DNA of 37,455 nucleotides, taken from the NCBI RefSeq assembly GCF_900163545.1, contig NZ_FUHW01000040.1, positions 1-37,455 of the forward strand. The letters are read 5' to 3'. Each line of letters opens with the position of its first letter. Positions within the stretch are counted from its first letter, which is position 1. This DNA comes from Arthrobacter rhombi (lineage in GTDB: Bacteria > Actinomycetota > Actinomycetes > Actinomycetales > Micrococcaceae). Under the pieces are notes generated by a model. The model made no database searches. It saw nothing but the letters and a program-made list of their open reading frames with translations, and was not told the DNA's origin. Below, in pieces: positions 8,563 through 15,345 of this stretch. A program made the translations under genes and the position numbers.

Positions 8563-9579
8563 ATGGATTCACAGCAGTCGATGAACAGCACCGCATACTG
8601 GACGACGGCGCCCGAAACCGGCGAACTCCGTCGCGGGTCCTTCACGGCCCCGGGGGACGACGAGGCGCTGGTCAGGAGTCTGTACTCCGGGGTGAGTCGC
8701 GGCACCGAGATGCTGGTGTACCGCGGGCAGGTTCCCCCGAAGGTCGCCGAACGGATGCGGGCCCCCTATCAGGAAGGGGAGTTCCCCTTTCCGGTGAAGT
8801 ACGGGTACCTTTCCGTCGGCGTCGTTGAACGGGGTCCACGGGATCTGCTCGGACGCCGGGTGTTCTGCCTGTACCCCCATCAGGACCGCTACGTGGTCCC
8901 GGTTGACGCGTTGACCGTGCTCCCCGAGAGTGTTCCCAGCCGACGTGCCATCCTGGCCGGACCGGTAGAAACGGCACTCAATGCCTTATGGGACGCGCCG
9001 CCCTGCCTGGGTGACCGCATTGCGGTCATCGGGGGCGGGATGATCGGTGCCTCGCTGGTTGCGCTGCTGCGTCGGTTCCCGCTGGCCCGCCTGCAACTCA
9101 TCGACCCCGATCCGGCTAAGCGGGACATGGCGCGCGCCCTGGGCGTCGAGGCCGTCGAACCCGAGGCCGCCGAGGATGGAAGCGATATCGTCTACCACGC
9201 CTCCACCACCGAGACAGGCCTGGCGCAGGGGTTGGCGCTCCTCGGTGATGAAGGGGAACTGGTTGAACTTTCGTGGTTCGGATCCCACATCCCGGTGGTT
9301 CCCTTGGGCGCCGATTTCCATGCCCGCCGGCTGCGTATCACCGCCAGCCAGGTGTCCACGATCGGCAGCGCCCGCCGCCACCGGCGCAGCCATGCGGACC
9401 GGATGAAACTGGTCATGCAATCTTTGGCGGACCCGGTCTTCGACGCCCTGATCAGTGGAGAATCGGATTTCGTCGACCTGCCTCAAGTCATCGCCGATCT
9501 CGCCAGCGGGGCCCTGCCCTCGCTGTGTCGAGCTATCAGGTATCCCGGGGTCGGACAGTTAGGCTCGCTGCATGTATAG
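8563..9579 (+). CDS. Medium-chain dehydrogenase, BchC-like, without the catalytic-zinc motif
   Basis: 338 aa medium-chain dehydrogenase/reductase. The N-terminal segment SGVSRGTEMLVYRG (about residues 44-57) resembles BchC, the bacteriochlorophyllide hydroxyethyl dehydrogenase. A Rossmann motif IAVIGGGMIGASL follows near residue 155, then an acidic residue (LIDPD) suiting NAD(H). The GHE motif of zinc alcohol dehydrogenases is replaced by KYGYL, and no four-cysteine structural zinc loop is seen, so a zinc-alcohol-dehydrogenase label would mislead. ATG 8563 is chosen from the -10 spacing. It overlaps the pterin-synthase-like gene by 8 bp and is likely part of its pathway; the substrate is unknown. 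Confidence 0.78.
   Translation: MDSQQSMNSTAYWTTAPETGELRRGSFTAPGDDEALVRSLYSGVSRGTEMLVYRGQVPPKVAERMRAPYQEGEFPFPVKYGYLSVGVVERGPRDLLGRRVFCLYPHQDRYVVPVDALTVLPESVPSRRAILAGPVETALNALWDAPPCLGDRIAVIGGGMIGASLVALLRRFPLARLQLIDPDPAKRDMARALGVEAVEPEAAEDGSDIVYHASTTETGLAQGLALLGDEGELVELSWFGSHIPVVPLGADFHARRLRITASQVSTIGSARRHRRSHADRMKLVMQSLADPVFDALISGESDFVDLPQVIADLASGALPSLCRAIRYPGVGQLGSLHV
9560..9565 (+). promoter_or_regulatory. Internal -10 element for the pterin-synthase-like gene
   Basis: TAGGCT inside the 3' end of the dehydrogenase gene, six bases before the ATG at 9572. It would give the pterin-synthase-like gene its own leaderless transcript within the overlapping gene row. Confidence 0.5.
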
Positions 9580-9952
9580 CTTGACCGTACGCGACCACAT
9601 CATGATCGCTCATAGCCTCCCCGACCCCTTCTTCGGCCCCGCCCAGGCCTTGCACGGAGCGACCCTGGTCGTGGAGGTCACATGGCGTCGTGCCGAGCTC
9701 GGCCCGCATGGTGTGGTGATGGACATCGGTGCGGCGACCTCGATGCTTTCCGACGTACTGCAGAGCCTGCGGTACGCCAACCTGGATGAGCATCCCGCTT
9801 TCGCCGGACGGTTGAGCACCACCGAGACCATCGCCGGGCATATCAGCGAAGAGCTCTGTCGAAATTTCGATACCAACGAATTCGCGGGCCTGGGCGTGCT
9901 GCTGCGTGAGCATCCCGACGCCTGGGCCTGTCATGACATCGACTTCGACTGA
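9572..9952 (+). CDS. 6-pyruvoyl-tetrahydropterin synthase/QueD-family protein with altered active site
   Basis: 126 aa T-fold protein of the PTPS/QueD family. By alignment in my head to E. coli QueD, the first zinc histidine is His14 (MIAHS) and the second is His28 (ALHGA). The third ligand of the HGH motif is Ala30. The catalytic Cys position is Ala24, and the Asp-His pair (LDHH in QueD) is Arg67-Tyr68. The distal Glu is kept as Glu113 (REHPDAWAC). The enzyme is therefore unlikely to do normal PTPS or carboxy-tetrahydropterin chemistry. I recall close actinobacterial relatives sharing the FGPAQxLHGAT pattern, which suggests a specialised family rather than decay. The gene overlaps its neighbours by 8 bp and 20 bp. 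Confidence 0.82.
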   Translation: MYSLTVRDHIMIAHSLPDPFFGPAQALHGATLVVEVTWRRAELGPHGVVMDIGAATSMLSDVLQSLRYANLDEHPAFAGRLSTTETIAGHISEELCRNFDTNEFAGLGVLLREHPDAWACHDIDFD

Positions 9953-10991
9953 GGGAGCCGGGACCACGTTCCTCATCCCGGCGGCACTGGCGGGTCCCAG
10001 CGGGGGAAGCCGTTACAACGAGTGCCTGGTCAATGCGTTGGAGGCCATCGGCCACCCGGTGTGCATTCTTGGGGTGCCCGGTTCCTGGCCGCGGCCAGGG
10101 GATGCTGACCTTCTTGCGTTGGGCACCGCGCTGGCTGGAAGATCCCAGGTGGTCATCGACGGGCTCATGGCCTCGGCCGCCCCCGAAGAAATCCGGGCCG
10201 CCGTGGCGGCGGGAACCCGGGTACATATCCTGTTCCACCTCTCGCTGCTGGCCGAAGGTGGACTCGCACCTGCGGAGGCCGAGCGCGTCAGGGCCGGGGA
10301 ACATGGGGCACTGCGGGCCGCGCATACGGTGATCTGCACTAGCAACTGGGCCGCGGACGACGTGGTGGACCGTTATGGGCCCCTGCCCACTGTCGTGGTG
10401 CTTCCCGGCACCACCCCCGCCCCGCTGGCCGGTGGAAGCAGTCCGCCGCACCTGCTGATGTTGGCATCGCTGACCCCGCGCAAGAACCAACTGGCCGTCC
10501 TGCGGGCCCTGGCTTCGCTCACCGACCTTCCCTGGCGGACCCGGCTGGTTGGTCCCGACACGATGGCGCCCGACTATGCCCGACGGGTGCGGGATTTCGC
10601 TGCGACCACCTTCGCTCCGGAGCGCGTGCAGGTCACCGGAGCCCTGACCGGCAGCGAACTCGAGGAGATCTGGGCGGGGACAGACCTGCTGCTACTCGTC
10701 TCAAGGGCTGAAACCTTCGGCATGGTCGTCACCGAGGCCCTCGCCCACGGTATTCCCGCTGTCGTTGGTGCCGGCACCGGAGCCGAAGAAGCGCTTGCCC
10801 TCGCGGGAGCGGCGCTGCCAGGGGCCGCCGTGGAACCTGACGACCCGGTAGCCCTTGAAGCGGTCCTGCGCCACTGGCTCACCACTGCCTCGCGACGTGC
10901 CAGCTGGCAACACGCGGCGGTCAATGCCCGCGATAGACTCCCGACATGGAACCAGTCGGCGAACCACATGCTTCGGATCCTCGCACCGTGA
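9933..10991 (+). CDS. Glycosyltransferase, GT4-like (GT-B fold)
   Basis: 352 aa. The C-terminal half shows the GT-B donor site: HLLMLASLTPRKNQ near residue 170, then VSRAETFGMVVTEALAHGIP near 260, in which the E-x7-E pair of retaining GT4 enzymes is present. The N-terminal half has the glycine-rich PAALAGPSGGSRYN acceptor loop. The sugar donor and acceptor are unknown; the neighbours make a pterin- or pyrimidine-derived acceptor possible. ATG 9933 lies 20 bp before the end of the pterin-synthase-like gene; a GTG at 9906 is an alternative. The last 46 bp overlap the methyltransferase gene and hold that gene's -10 element. Confidence 0.83.
   Translation: MTSTSTEGAGTTFLIPAALAGPSGGSRYNECLVNALEAIGHPVCILGVPGSWPRPGDADLLALGTALAGRSQVVIDGLMASAAPEEIRAAVAAGTRVHILFHLSLLAEGGLAPAEAERVRAGEHGALRAAHTVICTSNWAADDVVDRYGPLPTVVVLPGTTPAPLAGGSSPPHLLMLASLTPRKNQLAVLRALASLTDLPWRTRLVGPDTMAPDYARRVRDFAATTFAPERVQVTGALTGSELEEIWAGTDLLLLVSRAETFGMVVTEALAHGIPAVVGAGTGAEEALALAGAALPGAAVEPDDPVALEAVLRHWLTTASRRASWQHAAVNARDRLPTWNQSANHMLRILAP
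10934..10939 (+). promoter_or_regulatory. Internal -10 element for the methyltransferase gene
   Basis: TAGACT inside the glycosyltransferase coding sequence, six bases before ATG 10946. This is the same layout as the other leaderless starts in the window. Confidence 0.5.
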
Positions 10992-11812
10992 AACGGCTCG
11001 AACGCCCCATCGCCAGCGACTGGCTCGCCCTGCGACGCCCTGCCGACGAACGCGCCCGCGAAGCCTCCCGGCCGCTCCTGCACGCGCTCGCCGATCACTT
11101 TTTTGTTTCCGAGGAGGTTCCCGTGGTCGAGGTGATCGACATCGGGGCCGGAACCGGGGCCAACCAGGCCTGGCTCGCCCCGCGCCTGGACTTCCACCAG
11201 AGGTGGACCCTGCTCGATCACGATCCGGAACTGCTGGAACTCGTGCCGGATCACCAGCAGGACGGTCCCGTGCAGCAGGTCACCCGCGTGGTGGCCGGAA
11301 TCGAGGACCTCGGTGCGTTGGACCAGGCAACGGGGCAACACTGCCTGGTCACCTGCTCGGCGCTCCTCGATCTGCTCAGCACCGCCCAGCTTGACGGACT
11401 CAGCGATTTCCTGGTGGAGCGAGGCATCCCGGCACTACTCAGCCTCAGTGTGACCGGAGACGTGGAACCGGACCCGGCCCACCCGTTCGACGCCGAAATC
11501 AACGCGGCCTTCAACGACCACCAAAGCAGGGATCCGCTGGCGGGGCCGGCAGCCGTCGGGTACACCGCCGAACGTCTCCGGAACGCAGGTATGCGCGTTC
11601 AGCTCATGGACACACCGTGGAGGCTGGAGGCAGCCGATGGTCCGCTGATGCGCAGATACCTGCAGGATCGTGCGCAAGCGGTGGCCGAACAGAATCCCGC
11701 TCTGGCTGCCGCCGCGGACGCCTGGTTGGCTGATCGGCTGGCCCGTGAGAGCGAAGGCCGGCTCCACCTAGGCATCGGTCACCAGGACCTGTTGTGCCTG
11801 CCACCGCGCTGA
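10946..11812 (+). CDS. Class I SAM-dependent methyltransferase
   Basis: 288 aa. The SAM-binding motif I is VIDIGAGTGANQAWLAP near residue 65, followed by the acidic end of strand 2 (TLLDHDPELL near 92) and a motif around HCLVTCSALLDLL near 133. Upstream residues (SDWLALRRPADERAR) resemble a lid region. It is a stand-alone methyltransferase whose target cannot be read from the sequence. The ATG lies in the last codons of the glycosyltransferase gene, and its TGA overlaps the GTG of the next gene by 19 bp. Co-location predicts that it methylates an intermediate of the same pathway. Confidence 0.83.
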   Translation: MEPVGEPHASDPRTVKRLERPIASDWLALRRPADERAREASRPLLHALADHFFVSEEVPVVEVIDIGAGTGANQAWLAPRLDFHQRWTLLDHDPELLELVPDHQQDGPVQQVTRVVAGIEDLGALDQATGQHCLVTCSALLDLLSTAQLDGLSDFLVERGIPALLSLSVTGDVEPDPAHPFDAEINAAFNDHQSRDPLAGPAAVGYTAERLRNAGMRVQLMDTPWRLEAADGPLMRRYLQDRAQAVAEQNPALAAAADAWLADRLARESEGRLHLGIGHQDLLCLPPR

Positions 11813-12756
11813 GCGGCCGGCGCGGAAGAAGCCGACGGTCCCTGATCGTGACCGCGTTGCAGCTGGTCGTGGCCGCGGGTGCCTTGGTGTGGATTCTCGC
11901 GATTTGGGGGCTGAGCCCCTTTGCTGCTGCGGCCGGTGTCCTGACGTGGTGGTCGATCGCGGGTGCGCTGATTCTGGGTTTCGTCGGCGTGTTGGTGCAG
12001 GCCCAACGCTGGCGGCTGGTCGCCCGCGGCCAGGGAATCGAGCTGGGGCTGGGTGCGGCCCTCGAACGGTGCTGGCAGGCGGCCTTCATCAACGCGTTGC
12101 TGCCCGGCGGGCTGGCCGGCGACGCAGTTCGGGCCGTGGAACAACGGTCGGAGGGTGGGCCGTGGGGTGGTGACCTGCTCAAGCGCAGCGTGGGCGCCGT
12201 GTCGGCTGAGCGGCTGGCCGGAACCTCGGTCGTCTTCCTGGCCGCGGGGCTCGCGTTGTTGGATTTACGGCCCGGGGCAGGGGTGCTGGCACTGGTGGTG
12301 GCCGTTGCCGCGGCAGCTGCTTCGTGGCCGTGGCTGCGGCGGCTCACGGTCCGGGACATCGGGTGCGTGTCCGCGCTCTCGGTGGCCGGATGGGCTGCCT
12401 TTGCGACCATCTTCCTGCTAGCTTGCCTCGCGGTGGCCCCGGAGCTGCCGGCCGCGGAGATCCCCCTCCTGGCAGCCATCACGCTGGCTGGCATGTCCAT
12501 TCCGCTCAATCTGGCCGGATGGGGTCCGCGAGAGGGTGCCGCGGCGCTCGGGTTTGTCCTGCTGGGCCATGCGGCCGCTGGGGGTGTGAGTGTTTCGATC
12601 GGCTACGGACTGCTGGCCTTGGTCTCAGTGCTGCCCGGTAGTGTCATCCTGTTGCTCCGCACGCTGCGTCGGCTCCGTCGCCGCGCGCATGCTGGAGAAA
12701 TCGAACTCGGTACACACATCGTCACCGAGCACGAACCGGCGGATCGGGGCGGATAA
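11794..12756 (+). CDS. YbhN/UPF0104 (LPG-synthase transmembrane-like) membrane protein
   Basis: 320 aa with about eight hydrophobic helices. The family segment ALLPGGLAGDAVRA near residue 103 and the loop NLAGWGPREGAAALGF near 235 identify the lysylphosphatidylglycerol-synthase transmembrane/YbhN family. That family includes flippases and membrane proteins of unclear role; the lysyltransferase domain of MprF is absent. The GTG start at 11794 overlaps the end of the methyltransferase gene. The last 132 bp, coding the final helix and a charged tail, overlap the end of the convergent ribA-type gene. A role in moving a lipid-linked or glycosylated product across the membrane is inference. Confidence 0.82.
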   Translation: MPATALSGRRGRSRRSLIVTALQLVVAAGALVWILAIWGLSPFAAAAGVLTWWSIAGALILGFVGVLVQAQRWRLVARGQGIELGLGAALERCWQAAFINALLPGGLAGDAVRAVEQRSEGGPWGGDLLKRSVGAVSAERLAGTSVVFLAAGLALLDLRPGAGVLALVVAVAAAAASWPWLRRLTVRDIGCVSALSVAGWAAFATIFLLACLAVAPELPAAEIPLLAAITLAGMSIPLNLAGWGPREGAAALGFVLLGHAAAGGVSVSIGYGLLALVSVLPGSVILLLRTLRRLRRRAHAGEIELGTHIVTEHEPADRGG

Positions 12757-14055
12757 TGCTCCGGAGAGGGCATCGGTGCCGTCGAAGCGGATTCCGGGGA
12801 CGCCGTCGCCCACCAATAGCGGTGCGCTGGTCAGGTAGAGCCGATCCAACGAACCTGCACGCAGAAAACGTGACACCGTGAGCCCACCACCTTCAATAAG
12901 GACCCGGTCAAAACCTTGCCCGGAGAGGAACCGGAGGATGCTCGCGGGTTCGAAATCCGCTTCCTCCGTGAAGCGGTGCACGCTCACATGAGGTTCCACC
13001 TCCTCGGGCACGACGGCGTCGGGGCCCACCAGCCAGAAGGTCCTGCTGCGGGGGTCGGTCAAGACCGTGGTGGTGTGTGGGATGCGTGCATGCGGATCCA
13101 CGACCACCCGCACAGGGTTCTGGCCGCTGACGGCGCGGACGGTCAGTTGGCAGTCATCGGCCTGCACGGTCCCGGCGCCGACGACTACCGCGTCCACCAA
13201 GGCCCGCAGCCGGTGCAGATGTTTCCGGTCCTCTTCCCCGGTGACGAAGCACGCATCCCCGGTACGTGAGGCAATGAATCCGTCCAAGCTCTGTCCCAAT
13301 TGGGCGATCACCAACGCAGGATTGCCATCGACCAGCGGGCCATAGCGCAGGACCAGGTCCTCCTCATCCGGCGAGAGTGCCCCCTCGGGGAGCCGCCCAT
13401 CGACCAACAGGTCCCAGGCATCACGGTCGGGAGGACTGTCGTGGTTCATACGTGCCCTTTTGGTGGCCAAATAGGCGGAATTCTCGGCGCGGTCAGCCAC
13501 GTTCAGACGCATCCGGGACTCCACCTCGATGTCTAGCCCCTCCAGGGCCATCTGTTTGGCAGGGTTCGAGGAGAGTAAGCGGATCCGGGTCGATCCTAAC
13601 TCGTGCAGGATCTGGGCGCTTTGGACATAGTCACGAGCATCGACCGGCACCCCCAATCGAGTGTTCGCATCCACGGTGTCGACACCGGAGTCCTGCAGAG
13701 CGTAGGCGCGCAGCTTGTCCATGAGCCCGATACCCCGCCCCTCGTGCCCGCGCACGTAGATCAAAACGCCACGACCGGCGTGGGCGATCGCCTGCAGGGC
13801 GGCGTCGAGTTGTTCCCCGCAGTCGCAGCGGTAGGACCCTAACGCGTCGCCGGTCAGGCACTCCGAATGAAGCCGCACCAGAGGGGCCGGACCCCCGGTG
13901 GCCGACACATCGCCCCGGGTGAGCGCCACATGGTCGATACCCGTGGCATCCCGATAGCCCAGTAGTTGGAAATCCCCGTGACGGGTGGGCAGATGGGTAC
14001 TGACCAGCCGCGTGACCCCCGGAGTGCCGTCAGAAGTAAGAAAATCGAGAGACAT
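12625..14055 (-). CDS. GTP cyclohydrolase II fused to a RibD-type reductase domain
   Basis: 476 aa two-domain enzyme. Residues 10-205 are GTP cyclohydrolase II: the zinc cysteines are Cys66, Cys77 and Cys79 (SECLTGDALGSYRCDCG), followed by RGHEGRGIGLMDKLRAYALQ. Tyr118 of this stretch matches E. coli RibA Tyr105. Residues 243-460 are a RibD C-terminal reductase domain with AQLGQSLDGFIA, VVVGAGTVQADD and VLIEGGG. No deaminase domain is present. Expected chemistry: GTP to 2,5-diamino-6-ribosylamino-pyrimidinone phosphate, then reduction to the ribityl form. It could be a second riboflavin enzyme, but its position beside pterin-type genes suggests a special pathway. The leaderless -10 TATGCT is six bases before the ATG. 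Confidence 0.88.
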   Translation of the reverse strand: MSLDFLTSDGTPGVTRLVSTHLPTRHGDFQLLGYRDATGIDHVALTRGDVSATGGPAPLVRLHSECLTGDALGSYRCDCGEQLDAALQAIAHAGRGVLIYVRGHEGRGIGLMDKLRAYALQDSGVDTVDANTRLGVPVDARDYVQSAQILHELGSTRIRLLSSNPAKQMALEGLDIEVESRMRLNVADRAENSAYLATKRARMNHDSPPDRDAWDLLVDGRLPEGALSPDEEDLVLRYGPLVDGNPALVIAQLGQSLDGFIASRTGDACFVTGEEDRKHLHRLRALVDAVVVGAGTVQADDCQLTVRAVSGQNPVRVVVDPHARIPHTTTVLTDPRSRTFWLVGPDAVVPEEVEPHVSVHRFTEEADFEPASILRFLSGQGFDRVLIEGGGLTVSRFLRAGSLDRLYLTSAPLLVGDGVPGIRFDGTDALSGALSAPIRRFVLGDDVCTEFDFSSMRAATEPTQRAEQQDDTTGQH

Positions 14056-14061
14056 GGGTTC

Positions 14062-14067
14062 AGCATA
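14062..14067 (-). promoter_or_regulatory. -10 element of the ribA/ribD-type fusion gene
   Basis: TATGCT on the minus strand, six bases before ATG 14055. A GTCACA hexamer 17 bp further upstream is a fair -35 match (TTGACA). The layout predicts a leaderless mRNA. Confidence 0.6.
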
Positions 14068-14190
14068 GGCGTATCCCTCTATTTTGTGACACCCCTGGGG
14101 CGCGCGCTGAGCGCTGAAGTCTGTCGATACAGCGCACGAAGTGGGATTCTTGAACTAGTAGCGATCGGGTTCTCGTGCGGGAGGTGGGCG

Positions 14191-15345
14191 ATGTCGACCC
14201 GGACGGATATTGACCCGGGGGCGGGGAATGTCTCGACCCTGGAACTTTTCTTTGATCTGGTCTTCGTTTTCACCGTCACCCAGGTGACGCAGGTGATCGA
14301 CCTGCATCCGGACCCGGCAGGAATCGCCCAGGCGATCCTGATCCTGGCGATCCTGTTTTGGATGTACGGAGGATTCGCCTGGTTGACGAACGCCATGGGG
14401 ACCGATGGCACCCTGCAACGCCTGATCGTCCTGACCGGAATGGCTGCGTTATTCGTCTGCTCACAGGCGATACCCCAGGCTTTTGGCGAGGCGGGCATCG
14501 TGTTGGGGATTGGTTTCCTGGTCCTGACCCTGGTGCATCTGGCGGGGTTCTTGTGGTTGCAGGGCCCGCGGGAGGACGTCTCCATCCGATTCGTGGCGCC
14601 GGTTAATCTCACCGGCGCGCTGATGGTCCTCGCCGCGGGCTGGGTGACCGGGGCGGGGGACTGGATCCTGTTCGGCGGTGCGGCGCTCCTGTTCGCCTCC
14701 TCCCATCTGCGACCATCCGGCCACCGTCTGGCGGTCCGACCCGGGAATTTCGCCGAACGGCATGGGCTGATGATCATCATCGTGCTGGGGGAGTCGATTA
14801 TTTCCGTCGCGCTCGCGGCCCAGTCACAAGATCTCGACCTCCCGCTCATCACCGGCGGATTGCTGGGGGTGGCCGCCATCGCCGCCATGTGGTGGGCCTA
14901 CTTCGTCGGTGATGACGATCTCGCGGCGAAGCACTTCGCTGCGGCGTCCGGGGAGCAACAGTCGTGGATGGCCCGGATCGGCTATGACATCTCGCATCTG
15001 CTGATGATCATCGGAATCATTGGTGTCGCGGCCGGCATCAGACTTGATCTGGGTCATCTGTCATCTCCTGCCCCGGTCGTGTCCGCATGGCTCGTCGGCG
15101 GTGGGGTAGCCGTGTATTTGAGCGCGACTGGGCTTTTCCGGTGGGCGTTGCAGGTCGGGCCCGCCTGGGTGAGGTTGATTGCGGCGGCCGGATGCCTGGG
15201 CACCGTCCCCGTGGGGGTGGGCCTCGGAACGGCGCAGCAACTCGGCGCCGTCGCGGCGATCACCGTGGTGGCCATCGCCGCGGGGCACCGCCGTCGCGGA
15301 ACTATGGCCGGTACACCTGGACGACCGAGGGGCGTGGTGCCCTGA
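14191..15345 (+). CDS. Low-temperature requirement protein A (LtrA) family membrane protein
   Basis: 384 aa integral membrane protein with about ten transmembrane helices. The LtrA signature is at the N-terminus (STLELFFDLVFVFTVTQVTQ, residues 14-33). A second conserved stretch, RHGLMIIIVLGESIIS, lies near residue 190. The family is named for a Listeria cold-growth phenotype, and its molecular function is not established. ATG 14191 has GGGAGGTGGGCG upstream and is chosen over long upstream extensions of the frame, which would overlap the divergent ribA-type gene. The last 44 bp overlap the convergent phoX gene. No functional link with the pterin-like cluster is visible. Confidence 0.85.
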   Translation: MSTRTDIDPGAGNVSTLELFFDLVFVFTVTQVTQVIDLHPDPAGIAQAILILAILFWMYGGFAWLTNAMGTDGTLQRLIVLTGMAALFVCSQAIPQAFGEAGIVLGIGFLVLTLVHLAGFLWLQGPREDVSIRFVAPVNLTGALMVLAAGWVTGAGDWILFGGAALLFASSHLRPSGHRLAVRPGNFAERHGLMIIIVLGESIISVALAAQSQDLDLPLITGGLLGVAAIAAMWWAYFVGDDDLAAKHFAAASGEQQSWMARIGYDISHLLMIIGIIGVAAGIRLDLGHLSSPAPVVSAWLVGGGVAVYLSATGLFRWALQVGPAWVRLIAAAGCLGTVPVGVGLGTAQQLGAVAAITVVAIAAGHRRRGTMAGTPGRPRGVVP

